Counted from the stretch's first letter, positions 8,756 through 16,895 are shown. The stretch is DNA of 64,000 bases from Paenibacillus sp. FSL H7-0737 (GCF_000758545.1 NZ_CP009279.1:3782001-3846000); one strand, 5' to 3'. The notes: generated by a model not told the origin, from the sequence alone. Numbers and translations are program-made.

Positions 8756-9252
8756 GTGTGATCCTCCATTCCGTTCCATTTCTCCCTTACCTGCTCTTCT
8801 CCTTTATAATAGTCCGCTTGTTGATCCGCCTGATAAATTTCTTGATAGGGGAGAATGTTGATTTTACCTGAGTCCGGATATTCGCAAACATCTATGCCCT
8901 GGTTCGTTCGGAGATCAAGATACTTGCAAGGTGCATCCGTATGATTATAAAGTTGATGCGCTCCTTCAGGTCCTATTTCAAAAAATAGCACATCACCTTC
9001 AGAAACCTCACTAAAACCCTCGGGAGTTCTTAACATCGCTTTTCCCGTCAAAATCACAAATATTTCTTCAGCGTTTCTATGAAAATGATAAGGAAAGGAA
9101 TACTTATCTGGATCAAGCGATCTTATGTCGAAGACAAGATGTTTAGAATTAGCGATCTCAGCTAACCTCTCACTCGTATGCCAAGCAAACTCAGGGATCG
9201 GAGATAACTTTTGTTTAAATGAAACTGTATTTTCATTAAAAATCTTCGCCAA
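8752..9252 (-). CDS. Cupin-domain protein
   Basis: 166-residue single-cupin protein: motif 1 FPYHFHRNAEEIFVILTGKAML, written here in parts as HFHRNAEE with Glu and His ligands, and motif 2 GDVLFFEIGPEGAHQLYN. The metal site is complete. It is the first gene of a two-gene unit with the metallo-hydrolase, 4-nt overlap. Start taken as TTG (GAGGGG 8 nt upstream); a GTG nine bases earlier is possible. Exact reaction not inferable; similar proteins bind sugars or act as isomerases or dioxygenases. Confidence 0.8.
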   Translation of the reverse strand: MAKIFNENTVSFKQKLSPIPEFAWHTSERLAEIANSKHLVFDIRSLDPDKYSFPYHFHRNAEEIFVILTGKAMLRTPEGFSEVSEGDVLFFEIGPEGAHQLYNHTDAPCKYLDLRTNQGIDVCEYPDSGKINILPYQEIYQADQQADYYKGEEQVREKWNGMEDHT

Positions 9253-9336
9253 ATATAACACCCCTCATCCATTACGCTTTTCTTTCAATATAATCGGTTT
9301 GGTACTTTATGTAAATGCAGATTATCAGATTTAATA

Positions 9337-9370
9337 ATAAAAAAAGCCCCGCCAGCTTTGGCGAGACTCT
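9337..9370 (-). terminator. Terminator of the DUF4352 gene
   Basis: On the minus strand GTCTCGCCA, loop AAG, TGGCGGGGC, then seven T. It directly follows the stop codon region of the gene ending at 9386. Confidence 0.88.
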
Positions 9371-9385
9371 TGTATGTGAAATATC

Positions 9386-10009
9386 CTATTTATTTTGAAG
9401 AACGATTTTGATTTCTCCATCTGAACTAAAACTTAAAACCGTGAAATCAGTATTGATTTCAAGTTCTTTCCAATCCTTAGGAAGCTGGTAAGCTAGTTTG
9501 CCACGAATTTTCTTTCCCGCAGCTAAAGCGCCGTCCATTGTTCCTACTTGACTATCCAAAGTATGAGCCAAGAGATCTTCATTTATGGAGAAGCTGTCTT
9601 GGTATGCATTGAACATTAGCATAGAGCTTACCATATAATCTTTACTGGAAATATTCTCAAGTATAATTCCGATTTCTACAAACTCATTACCCTCTGATGG
9701 TTGTACATAATCATTTCCTTTAGGCTTTTCCAGAGACTCAACTGTAAGCTTAAAATTCTTAGTTGTGATGGTTTGTCCAACTTCAGTTATCATCGTTTCC
9801 TTTGGCTCTTCTGTAGGCTTGCTGGTAGGCTTTTCCTTTTCGACCGGTTTCTCTGTTGCTGCAGTATCATCTACCTTTGCCACTGCTGGTTCTGATTTTG
9901 ATACTGTAGGTTCACTATCATTCTTCTGTGATCCAATCACCCCTATTACAACAAAAACAATAATAAGCCAAAACCACCATTTTTTAAAAAAAGGTTTCTT
10001 TGTTTTCAA
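9386..10009 (-). CDS. DUF4352 membrane-anchored protein
   Basis: 207 residues: a basic N-terminus, one transmembrane helix (about 10-27, rich in Trp/Phe/Val), a low-complexity linker of Pro/Lys/Glu/Thr (30-72), and an extracytoplasmic immunoglobulin-like DUF4352 domain (TITTKNFKLTVESLEKP; EFVEIGIILENISSKDY; AAGKKIRGKLAYQLPKDW). Such proteins are exported, wall-side lipoprotein-like factors of mostly unknown role. It is the last complete gene before the glnA-3'-end repeat that marks the left border of the island. Confidence 0.8.
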   Translation of the reverse strand: MKTKKPFFKKWWFWLIIVFVVIGVIGSQKNDSEPTVSKSEPAVAKVDDTAATEKPVEKEKPTSKPTEEPKETMITEVGQTITTKNFKLTVESLEKPKGNDYVQPSEGNEFVEIGIILENISSKDYMVSSMLMFNAYQDSFSINEDLLAHTLDSQVGTMDGALAAGKKIRGKLAYQLPKDWKELEINTDFTVLSFSSDGEIKIVLQNK

Positions 10010-10182
10010 TATTCTACTTCCTCTCAGATAATATCCATTTCCAACTTTTGCTAGGAAAATATACCCATATTATCCTATGAAAGATATACCTTTGCAAGAA
10101 AAATATAAAATAATGTCAGATGATAAGAATAATTGTGACTGTTGTATTAAATTCCATTTTACTAGAATTATAAATACAAAAA

Positions 10183-10282
10183 ACCTCAACGGCAAAGACA
10201 TCAAGGGTCTAAAGGTTCTTGTAAAAAGTCTTGTATTGCACTCTTTACCACTCTTGAACTTGAGTGAGGTAAATATCACATT
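10183..10282 (-). pseudogene. Relic copy of the glnA 3' end and terminator (direct repeat)
   Basis: These 100 nt align without gaps to 20659-20758, the last codons of glnA plus its terminator, with 80 identities counted by eye. In the glnA frame it still reads DIYxTQVxEW and then hits a TAA where glnA has GAA. The repeat has the same orientation as glnA and lies 10,476 nt from it. It could be the displaced 3' end left by an element that integrated into glnA, or the rest of a glnA duplication. The stop of the neighbouring small membrane gene overlaps its edge. Confidence 0.85.
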
Positions 10283-10479
10283 AAATATACTACTCCAGCT
10301 ATAGCCAAGGAAAGAACTCCTCCTAAAGCAGACCATTTCGCTACTTTGTTTTTAATTTTACGGTCTTCTTTGGATTCCGAATAAAAATTCCCTCTTTGCT
10401 GAGTACCTGTCGTAAATCCGCCAACACATATACCAGAGATCACAAAAAAAGCCAGTCCTATATATATGAATATGCGCAT
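10276..10479 (-). CDS. Small two-helix membrane protein, 67 residues
   Basis: Two hydrophobic helices (about 3-22 and 48-66) separated by a charged loop (SKEDRKIKNKVAKW). Family not firmly recognised. ATG start with GGGAGGAGC 5 nt upstream, so translation is credible. Its last codons and TGA lie in the edge of the relic glnA 3' end, so the gene end was created or truncated at the island border. Confidence 0.6.
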   Translation of the reverse strand: MRIFIYIGLAFFVISGICVGGFTTGTQQRGNFYSESKEDRKIKNKVAKWSALGGVLSLAIAGVVYLM

Positions 10480-10788
10480 ATTAGTGCTCCTCCCAGGAAA
10501 GTATTGGATATCTATATATAAGATATTCTAACATTATTCTCCACTACTATTGGAAAAATTAAAATGTTGTATGACGAGAATACACATAATCGAGGAATCA
10601 TGGGTATGAGCTCAGGTGCTATTTTTGTGGCGATTGGTATTGCGGCCCTTCTGGTGTCTACTTAGTTTCTCAACTAACGGAGAAAGTCCTCTTCTTCGAG
10701 TTTTGGACTCAGTTGACGTTATTTACATAATAATCGTCTTTTGTGCATGGTTTCGGACTCCATGGACCTCTGTCAAGAAAGTGGACAG

Positions 10789-11710
10789 TCACGCAACAGA
10801 CATTCTAGTCAATTGCTCAGCAAAACGAACTGGAGAAAGATACCCCAGCGCGCCATGCATTCGCTTGCGGTTATAGTAAAACTCAATATATTGAAAAAGT
10901 GTCTGGTAGGCTTACTCCTTAGTCTTGAACCGTGGATTACAATAAATGAGCTCCTTTTTCAAAATGCTGTGCCACGACTCTATACAGGCGTTATCATAAC
11001 AGTTACCTCTGCGGCTCATGCTGGACTCCATGCCATACGCTTTCAACTGCTTCGCGTATTCATGAGAAGTATATTGAGAGCCTCGATCGGAATGATGTAA
11101 TAGACCCTCTTCTGGTTGTTTAGCTGCGTAAGCATCTTGTAACGCGCCCAAAACTAGGCTTGTTTCCATATGGTTCTCCAAGCGCCACCCCACGATTTCG
11201 CGCGTTCAAAGGTCCATCACATTAGCCAGGTACAAGCGCCCTCCCCGGCAAGGAATGTATGTAATATCGGTAATCCATACTGAATTGGGTTTGAGTATTT
11301 TAAATTGCTGGTTCAGCGTATTCGGGGCAATCGGATGGTCATGATTGGAGTCGGTAGTCTGTACGCGATACGTTTTGAAGACAATGGAGCGAAGCTTCAT
11401 ATGTCGCATGTACACACTCACCGTGCGTTCGGTAATGGTATAGCCTTCTTGATGTAACAGGCGGGTGATCTTCGGACTCCCATACCGCTTTTGATGGTCT
11501 GCAAAATGATACTGAATTCGCTTCATTATCGCAGCCTTACGAAGCATATGCGTACTGGTTTTTTCTGTCCGGCACTTGTAGTACCCGCTCCGTGACACAT
11601 GTAGGGTCATGGACATCTTCTCCAAGAGAAACTCGGAGCGATGTTTTTCAATAAACTGGAATCTCAGTTCCTTGGTTTGCTGAAGATGTGCACTGCTTTT
11701 TTTACGATCG
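10789..11710 (-). pseudogene. IS3-family transposase OrfB, two nonsense codons
   Basis: rve-type integrase. The HTH_21 segment (SRSGYYKCR; KRYGSPKITRLLHQEGY) and all three catalytic residues can be seen: WITDITYI (D), HSDRGSQYTS (D) and NACIESWHSILKKE (E). The frame is interrupted by TGA near 11205, where VMDLY is expected, and by TAA near 10910 after FKTKE. Sequence after each stop continues in the same frame to [11 protein letters not shown], so these are point changes rather than frameshifts. Confidence 0.9.
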
Positions 11711-12005
11711 CTAATTCCTCTTCCACATCGGCAATCTTGTTATCTTTTTCTTGAAGTTGAAGGCTCATTTCTTTCAACTGTGCATCGAGTTCCCGTACTC
11801 GATCCACGCTAGCTGCCGGTTCATTCTTTTGTTCTCGATACTGGCTCATCCATTGATGCAGGGTACTTTTTGGGATGTTGAGCTCTTCCGCCAAGTCGCC
11901 CACTGTCTTTGTTTGCTCTTGAATGAACTGCACTGTCTGTTTTTTAAATTCTTCGTTATACCGTGGTCGACGTTCTCCCATGTGAACACACGTCCGTGGA
12001 CTCAT
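11664..12005 (-). CDS. IS3-family transposase OrfA
   Basis: 113 residues (or 105 from the internal ATG at 11981): helix-turn-helix of the HTH_Tnp_1 type (RYNEEFKKQTVQFIQE; DLAEELNIPKSTLHQWMSQY) followed by a leucine-zipper-like coiled coil (VRELDAQLKEMSLQLQEKDN). It ends shortly after the run of seven A near 11700 that would shift ribosomes to the orfB frame. The protein itself looks intact. Confidence 0.9.
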   Translation of the reverse strand: MSPRTCVHMGERRPRYNEEFKKQTVQFIQEQTKTVGDLAEELNIPKSTLHQWMSQYREQKNEPAASVDRVRELDAQLKEMSLQLQEKDNKIADVEEELAIVKKAVHIFSKPRN

Positions 12006-12164
12006 TATCGCCAGTCTGTTAACTACTGTCCACTTTTTATTCTAGCTTCACAATTGTTGTTGCATTCGTTGACTTTTTTATTGAACTCTATCTAAAAAAA
12101 ACTTTAATGCTGTGTATTCTAGCCATCGAAGAAATATTACCGCATCGTTGATTAAGTAACATGT

Positions 12165-12195
12165 AGAAAGAGCCCTCTGGATTGGAGGGCCCTTT
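12165..12195. terminator. Terminator-like hairpin right of the IS
   Basis: AGAGCCCTC, loop TGGATT, GGAGGGCCCTTT. Short T tract; could end transcripts entering from either side. Confidence 0.4.
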
Positions 12196-12291
12196 GATAG
12201 ACATAGTTATAGTAGATAGGTTATGCGCCACGGAGTGCGACAGTATATGCTACAAGTCCTATAAAAAGTCTTGTTTAATCTTGCATTTCGT

Positions 12292-12541
12292 TCAATCTAC
12301 GTACATACTTACGGTGTTTTTTGATTGATTTAAAATACTTGAAATCTCTAACAGCTTCAAGTCCTGCGCCATGTGAAGTAAGAAACATGTACGTTCTCGA
12401 TCACTCAACGCCAGCAACGCATCCACCAGCTTTAACCGTTCAGCCTCTCCCGTTCGTTGTTCTGATGCTCCCCGTTCTTGGCATTACCTTATCACTCCCC
12501 CCCGTATTTAAGGCATAGAAAAAGGCATCTGTATTAGACAC
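12292..12541 (-). pseudogene. Relic of a phage sigma-70-region-4-like regulator
   Basis: The minus strand encodes EAERLKLVDALLALSDRERTCFLLHMAQ and a helix-turn-helix (LLEISSILNQSKNTVSMYV) typical of sigma region 4 and the late regulators of Bacillales prophages. It stops (TGA) right after the recognition helix. The N-terminal part (SNTDAFFYALNTGG) is in a different frame, so there is at least one indel near 12460. No usable start with ribosome binding site. Confidence 0.7.
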
Positions 12542-12560
12542 CCCTCTATCTTCTGCTATA

Positions 12561-12674
12561 CTATTCAGTTTCTGAACCTATCTCTTCGGCATGCTTTTCT
12601 AGATAATATTCCACGTCCTTCAACACCTCCAGATTCATTCTGGACGCATATTCAGATTTTAAGTAAATATCCAT
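12561..12674 (-). CDS. Possible 37-residue ORF between two relics
   Basis: An ATG-started frame (MDIYLKSEYASRMNLEVLKD...) of acidic, helical character, lying between the HEPN relic and the sigma-like relic. No good ribosome binding site. More likely the tail of a disrupted gene than an independent gene. Confidence 0.25.
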   Translation of the reverse strand: MDIYLKSEYASRMNLEVLKDVEYYLEKHAEEIGSETE

Positions 12675-12709
12675 TGTATTTATTTTCAATTTACTCCAGA
12701 GTTTCGCAA

Positions 12710-13158
12710 TTATGCTCTTACTTTTTCAGATACCTTCTTCTCATCCTTTACCATTTCAGAAATTTCAGCCTGTAATTCAGTACCCAATTTATTTTCGGAT
12801 TTAATATATTCTACCTCGGAAAATTCAAAATTTAAATCATGTACAAACTTATTTCTTAATTCATTTAAGAACTTTAGTCATCGAACAACTCTTTCTTTAC
12901 AATACCTAATCCCAATGCCATATCTAATTTTTGTTTGTAATATTTAATCAATTTATCTAGATTAATTATATATTTCGACAACAAGTTTTCTAACTCATGA
13001 TCTACATATAGATGACCTCGTAAAACAGTTATTAAAATATCTTCACTCTTAGTAATTGTAAGGAATTTCTCAAACGATTCGGTAAACTCTTTAGCAGTTA
13101 TTTTTACATACTCATTTTTTACAGAATCTAAGTCAAAATCCAAATCTAATAGGATCAT
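12710..13158 (-). pseudogene. HEPN (MltR-like) domain gene broken by a 1-nt deletion
   Basis: The first 94 codons (MILLDLDFDLDSVKNEY...RGHLYVDHELENLLSKYI...LDMALGLGIVKKELFDD) resemble the helical MltR/HEPN fold. The frame stops at TAA at 12876-12874. Re-adding one T restores DDLKFLNELRNKFVHDL, which carries the R-x4-H motif (RNKFVH) of HEPN proteins, and the frame stays open to 12710. The truncated product would lack this motif. HEPN proteins can be RNases in toxin or defence systems or, as MltR, regulators; which applies here cannot be told. Confidence 0.7.
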
Positions 13159-13304
13159 TCCTCAGATTTATGTACTGTAATTATTCAATACTAAGGAGTA
13201 TAGTTCCTTCTTACCCATGTACCTTACCACACCGTCACCTCTGCAGCTTTGGGGTTTAGATTATGGGCTTTACCTCCATTTTCCATTCGATGGCATTAAG
13301 CCAC

Positions 13305-13433
13305 TCACATACTCATCCCAGACTTCCCAAGGATACGTTTATCTTCAATAATCAGGTTCAGAATGTCCACAGTCTCCTTAACCAGCTCCAAATTAAAGGC
13401 ATTGATCGTGATTTTTCTCGGTATTGCTACCAT
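13305..13433 (-). CDS. Small ORF, 42 residues, strong RBS
   Basis: Starts MVAIPRKITINAFNLELVKE and ends KRILGKSGMSM. Preceded by AGGAAGGGGTG 7 nt before ATG, better than most genes around it. Charged, helical, no membrane segment; not recognised. It lies directly upstream, on the same strand, of the HEPN relic, and may itself be the trimmed remnant of a longer prophage gene. Confidence 0.4.
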   Translation of the reverse strand: MVAIPRKITINAFNLELVKETVDILNLIIEDKRILGKSGMSM

Positions 13434-13469
13434 AACTTTCACCCCTTCCTATGGTATTGGTGTACAACA

Positions 13470-13500
13470 AAAAAGACCATACCCGATTGAGTATGGTCAA
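13470..13500 (-). terminator. Terminator of the BamE-like-domain gene
   Basis: GACCATAC and GTATGGTC form an 8-bp stem around an 8-nt loop; on the minus strand TTTTTTG follows. Immediately downstream of the stop at 13506. Confidence 0.8.
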
Positions 13501-13505
13501 AAGAT

Positions 13506-14150
13506 CTATTCTAGATTTAAGACATTAAGAGGATCGTTCCATCCTGTAACGACTCCGTTGTCAAAATTAACAATAGATGATTCAAAAAACCATGTGTCCC
13601 CATTATTAATTATAGAACTTGGTGTTCCCATAGATTTTTTAACTGTTTCTTTAGTATCACCGAGTCCAAACTTTGTGATTCCAGTTGAGCTACTTAATTC
13701 TTCTTTTCTATGGGCTACGAATTCAGATGCGGATTCTGTCCCTGTTTCTCTATTCCTTACTGCATCAAACACTGATGTTCCATCTTCGTATGTTGGATTT
13801 GGTTCGCTTACAGTTTCAGAAATAACCTGATTTTTCACTTGATCTAATTCTGTCTGAACACTTTCTAAAACACTCTCTTTGATTTGTTCATTCTGTGAAT
13901 TCATCGTTTCTAATATTTCATTCTTGTAGCTTTCAAATTTACTTAATTGTGCATCTATATTGCCAACAGTGGACCAATTATCGCTAAAAAGTATCTTGGT
14001 TTCCCCTGTTATTCGATTGATCATTACTGGAAATTTTTGATCGAGTTTATCATACTTATATATTCCAGGATAGATGAAAATTCCAAAGGCTACAATGCAT
14101 ATTATTATAAATAAATATTTAATTATTTGTTGAATCTTAGGTTTCCACAT
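13506..14150 (-). CDS. Membrane-anchored protein with coiled coil and SmpA/BamE-like end
   Basis: 214 residues: one N-terminal transmembrane helix (10-29), a segment about 60-125 predicted as coiled coil (KFESYKNEILETMNSQNEQIKESVLESVQ), and a C-terminal small alpha/beta unit (FGLGDTKETVKKSMGTPSS...DTWFFESSIVNFDNGVVTGW) that matches the general pattern of SmpA/OmlA-type domains: G-D-T, helix, G-x-P, then W/F strands. Function unknown; orientation predicts the domain outside the cell. It has its own terminator and appears intact inside the island. Confidence 0.65.
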   Translation of the reverse strand: MWKPKIQQIIKYLFIIICIVAFGIFIYPGIYKYDKLDQKFPVMINRITGETKILFSDNWSTVGNIDAQLSKFESYKNEILETMNSQNEQIKESVLESVQTELDQVKNQVISETVSEPNPTYEDGTSVFDAVRNRETGTESASEFVAHRKEELSSSTGITKFGLGDTKETVKKSMGTPSSIINNGDTWFFESSIVNFDNGVVTGWNDPLNVLNLE

Positions 14151-14236
14151 TAATGTATCCCCTTATATATCCACATCGGTTGCGGTACTTACTATATCAT
14201 CTGTAACATTAATATATTATAAAGGAGTAATGAAGC

Positions 14237-14278
14237 ATGACTAAGAAAACTTATGCAACCCTTGTATATTCAGTATAA
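14237..14278 (+). CDS. Candidate tiny ORF (13 codons) with RBS and terminator
   Basis: MTKKTYATLVYSV preceded by AAAGGAG at 9 nt and followed at once by a terminator hairpin. An AT-rich stretch with TATATTATAA lies just upstream. A peptide gene or regulatory leader is possible; coding is unproven. Confidence 0.3.
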   Translation: MTKKTYATLVYSV

Positions 14279-14302
14279 AAAAGCACCCTAAGGTGCTTGA
14301 TA
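14279..14302. terminator. Terminator hairpin, both strands
   Basis: AAGCACC, loop CTAA, GGTGCTT with T/A runs on the minus strand (TTTTTT). It can end the 109-residue gene (minus) and caps the tiny ORF (plus). Confidence 0.75.
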
Positions 14303-14372
14303 CAGACCTAATGCTTCATTGTAGTATTAATCCAGTTTGATATAAATTTATTGGAAGACTTCCAGCTATCTC

Positions 14373-14702
14373 CTAAGCTGTCATGTGCTCCAGACAACCA
14401 GGAAGTGTTACGTCTTTTTCAGTAATTACTTGTCTCAACTGAAATGAATAGTGATCATATGCTTGGAAGAAACTTTCAATTCCATAATGTACCAACTCTT
14501 TTTCATACTTTATACGAACAATTTCAAGAAAACAATTCTGGGCCATATTCAAATAATTTTGTGAAACTACGTATCTATATTCATCTTCAAAATTTTCAAG
14601 ACATTCATAGGCATCATTAGAGAAAGAATAGACCATTCTCATTACTTCTTGTAAATGAGTTACATTACGTAACATTTCTATAGTATCTTTATCAGTAATC
14701 AA
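14373..14702 (-). CDS. Hypothetical helical protein, 109 residues
   Basis: Acidic, mostly helical, soluble (MITDKDTIEMLRNVTHLQEVMRMVYSF...ECLENFEDEYRYVV...QLRQVITEKDVTLPG). Not recognised. TTG start with GGGAGGT 7-8 nt upstream. It has its own terminator at 14279-14302. Intact gene within the island; nothing in the neighbourhood indicates its job. Confidence 0.55.
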   Translation of the reverse strand: MITDKDTIEMLRNVTHLQEVMRMVYSFSNDAYECLENFEDEYRYVVSQNYLNMAQNCFLEIVRIKYEKELVHYGIESFFQAYDHYSFQLRQVITEKDVTLPGCLEHMTA

Positions 14703-14896
14703 AAAGCTTACCTCCCATCGACATCATATTTCGACGTTAAGGAAGGATTCTCCTGCTACTATTTACCATGTACCTTACTTCGCCGTCTTTTTGGGTTTAT
14801 ATTATGAAGTATTTCATCACTATACAAAACGATCCACTCTTCAGCGACTCATTTTGTATGAAAAAAAGGGTTTACTCAGGCTTTAACGATGTATTT

Positions 14897-15694
14897 TCAT
14901 TTCCTTATGAAACGCCTCTGCTTTAACGGAGGCGTAACATAATCATTATTTTTAATAATTTCATCGTAAACATCTAATGATTTTCGTACTATTGAAGTCT
15001 TCGCTTCACGTCTTGAAAGGTGAGCAATTACAATAATATAGACACTAACTAATCCCATAGCTCCATAAAATGCAACATTCTTTTCTACCGAAGAGCTTTC
15101 GCTGAGATGAGCTGCTCCAAAACCGATAAATACAGCTACTATCATCGGAATAAATATTGAAAATATATTGAAGTTGCTCTTCTTTCCAATTTTATCAATG
15201 TCGGTATAACCCTTAAGAATTATTCTTTCATCTAAGTTTAAGTCTTTTACACTTAATTCTTTCAATATTCTATCCATCTGCTTATTATCAGTTTTTAACC
15301 ATAACCCTCCCATTAGGTCGTCGCGATAATAATTATACAGACTTTCTTCTTGACTTAATTCTTTGTCTTTTTTACTTAGGATAGATGGAGTTGTCCATGG
15401 ACCAGATGCAATATAATATGTTCTTGTGAACCATTTACAATCACTAACATCCTTTCTTTGAAGAATTTTAAAATTAACCCATGCAGCTCTGATATACGAA
15501 CAAAATAATAAAAAAATAAATATAAAAATCACAAGAATCCAAGATATAATAATCTCCCCCTTAATACCATATTTCGACATTAGGAAAGATTTACCTTCAA
15601 AAAGTATAGACTGGCATGTCGCTATTCCCATAACGGAAAGTAAAGACAAACCGTATGAGCAATCCATATACCTCGATAATGGGATTTGGGTCAC
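14897..15694 (-). CDS. Polytopic membrane protein, 265 residues
   Basis: Four predicted membrane segments: about 10-30, 45-70 (IIISWILVIFIFIFLLF), 175-195 and 205-225. A cytoplasmic middle region contains YNYYRDDLMGGLWLKTDNKQ and DERIILKGYTDI. Family not recognised. The start is uncertain: the long frame begins at GTG 15694 without a clear ribosome binding site; the ATG at 15667 follows GAGG very closely. It lies between prophage relics but shows no internal stop. Confidence 0.5.
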   Translation of the reverse strand: MTQIPLSRYMDCSYGLSLLSVMGIATCQSILFEGKSFLMSKYGIKGEIIISWILVIFIFIFLLFCSYIRAAWVNFKILQRKDVSDCKWFTRTYYIASGPWTTPSILSKKDKELSQEESLYNYYRDDLMGGLWLKTDNKQMDRILKELSVKDLNLDERIILKGYTDIDKIGKKSNFNIFSIFIPMIVAVFIGFGAAHLSESSSVEKNVAFYGAMGLVSVYIIVIAHLSRREAKTSIVRKSLDVYDEIIKNNDYVTPPLKQRRFIRK

Positions 15695-15763
15695 ATTAAC
15701 GAAAAATATTTGCTATTAACGAGCCTTTTGTAATAGGTTCCTCCTATATATAGTGGGCATTTA

Positions 15764-16194
15764 CTAGACAAAAAACAGAGAATCCTCTACAGTATCGCTA
15801 ATCTTCCGCTGCGCTCGTTGAATATATTCGCTAACGCTTCCGTAGGTAATGCCGACCATTTTGCCTATTTCAGAATGTGGGATGTACTGCCCATGTGCCA
15901 GAGTATAGCATTCTCGTTCCCGTTCGCTTAATTGATTAAGTGCATATTCTAATTGGAACCGTTATTCATCTGAAAGATTGGCTGGGCTTCCCGCCTTTGA
16001 ATTACTAGCTAAAGCCTGCATTCGTATTGGATCCAATAGTATTTCCCGTTCATAGGCAGCTCGCCGTTCAATTCTACGCTTATTCCCTGGTCTCCGTCCT
16101 GAATTCAGCCACTCAATGACAAACTCACAGTCAGATTCATTCCAGAAATCACCTTTTTATCATCAGCATCAGCCTTCCTATATGCTCGCTCCAC
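15764..16194 (-). pseudogene. Relic of a phage sigma-like late regulator
   Basis: Minus strand reads, in pieces, VERAYRKADADDKKVISGM, then after a frame change SDCEFVIEWLNSGRRPGNKRRIERRAAYERE, an in-frame TAA near 15972, and QLEYALNQLSERERECYTL followed by HTH (HSEIGKMVGITYGSVSEYIQRAQRKI). This is the pattern of sigma-70-family regulators encoded near the left arm of Bacillales prophages. One frameshift and one nonsense codon make it non-functional. It differs from the relic at 12292-12541. Confidence 0.78.
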
Positions 16195-16285
16195 GCCTTT
16201 AAAGGAGAGTCGATAGTTTAAAGTCCGTTACCTTTACTGCAGGAGCCTAGCTATCGGCGATGTTCATCCTCATTCCCCTTTGTGG

Positions 16286-16340
16286 TATAATTTGGTCGAG
16301 GATAAAAGCTGCTATTGGCCTGACGCATCAGGGCTTTTTT
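16286..16340 (+). promoter_or_regulatory. Possible short transcript: extended -10 and terminator 27 nt apart
   Basis: TGTGGTATAAT (-10 at 16286-16291) is followed by a terminator GGCCTGA-CGCA-TCAGGGCTTTTTT (16318-16340). A transcript from here would be about 40 nt. The -35 is weak. The hairpin also covers the stop of the minus-strand ORF at 16328. Confidence 0.35.
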
Positions 16341-16531
16341 CTGTATAAATACATTCCACCATCAGAGAACATCTTCATGTTTGTACTGATAGGATATGTG
16401 TTGTATGCATCCTTAGATCTCACCCAGGTCGGTCCCCAAGCCAGTACATCTACAGGTAAGCCCGGGCTTGCAGTAAAAATAAATTGTCGATGACCGGCTC
16501 TTAATGCGTTTTGAGTGTCTTTGTATTTCAT
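16328..16531 (-). CDS. Small prophage-like protein, 67 residues
   Basis: Starts MKYKDTQNALRAGHRQFIFT and ends GGMYLYRKKP; central ASPGLPVDVLAWGPTWV. Preceded by AAAGGGGATAG 5-8 nt before ATG, so likely translated. Upstream in the same direction is an open frame without a start codon (KRSQLTEEERVNLDLKYSKP), overlapping by ATGA-like coupling. Both resemble small genes of a phage replication/early region; function unknown. Confidence 0.5.
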   Translation of the reverse strand: MKYKDTQNALRAGHRQFIFTASPGLPVDVLAWGPTWVRSKDAYNTYPISTNMKMFSDGGMYLYRKKP

Positions 16532-16787
16532 TCTACTATCCCCTTTATCACAAATGGCCTCTCGGCAGCCTTACCAGTAGGTTTGGAATATTTCAGATCT
16601 AGGTTTACTCTCTCTTCCTCCGTGAGTTGTGATCTCTTAATCTTTCCTTGCCCACCGCCTGTAGATTCAATCTCCTTGCTTTTGATTCCTGAGTACCAAT
16701 CGCTTATTATGATTTCCTCGCTTTCGGATTATCAAAGTCTCTTGTTCCTCTCTCAACCCGTGCTATATTAAATAAGAGGTGAATTTT

Positions 16788-16895
16788 ATGAACGGTAAGA
16801 AAGTTATCATTATTCTTTTGTCCATCTCTTTACTGGGTGTGATTGCTTACTTCGGAATAGCTTATGGATTACTTTGGTATATCTTTAATGGTTAA
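16788..16895 (+). CDS. Single-helix membrane peptide, 35 residues
   Basis: MNGKKVIIILLSISLLGVIA, then a second hydrophobic stretch to WYIFNG. AGAGGTGA lies 6 nt before ATG, and TATATT upstream could be a -10. A small membrane peptide of this size in a prophage-like region could be a holin-like or toxin peptide, or a nonfunctional remnant; the sequence does not decide. It is one of three small plus-strand membrane ORFs in this island. Confidence 0.45.
   Translation: MNGKKVIIILLSISLLGVIAYFGIAYGLLWYIFNG

Larger units (their letters stand above)
10771..12043 (-). mobile_element. IS3-family insertion sequence (inactivated)
   Basis: About 1.27 kb. Imperfect terminal inverted repeats share AAAGTGGACAGT: TGTCAAGAAAGTGGACAGT at 10771-10789 and the complement ACTGTCCACTTTTTATTCT at 12025-12043. 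Two overlapping frames, orfA and orfB, are arranged as in IS3 elements with a run of seven A before the overlap for programmed -1 frameshifting. orfB carries two in-frame stops. No convincing target duplication was found by eye. Confidence 0.92.

Noticed and set aside
10070..10336. 88-codon minus-strand frame across the glnA relic
   Set aside because: Its frame is not that of glnA and it overlaps the small membrane gene; the homology to the glnA 3' end explains the sequence better.
10600..10665. Hydrophobic 21-codon ORF (MGMSSGAIFVAIGIAALLVST) left of the IS
   Set aside because: Only a weak GAGG four nt before ATG, no promoter or terminator, and it lies in disrupted DNA; could be a gene end cut by the IS.
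12321..12518. 65-codon plus-strand frame in the island
   Set aside because: Antisense to the sigma-like relic, whose protein pattern is recognisable; no ribosome binding site.
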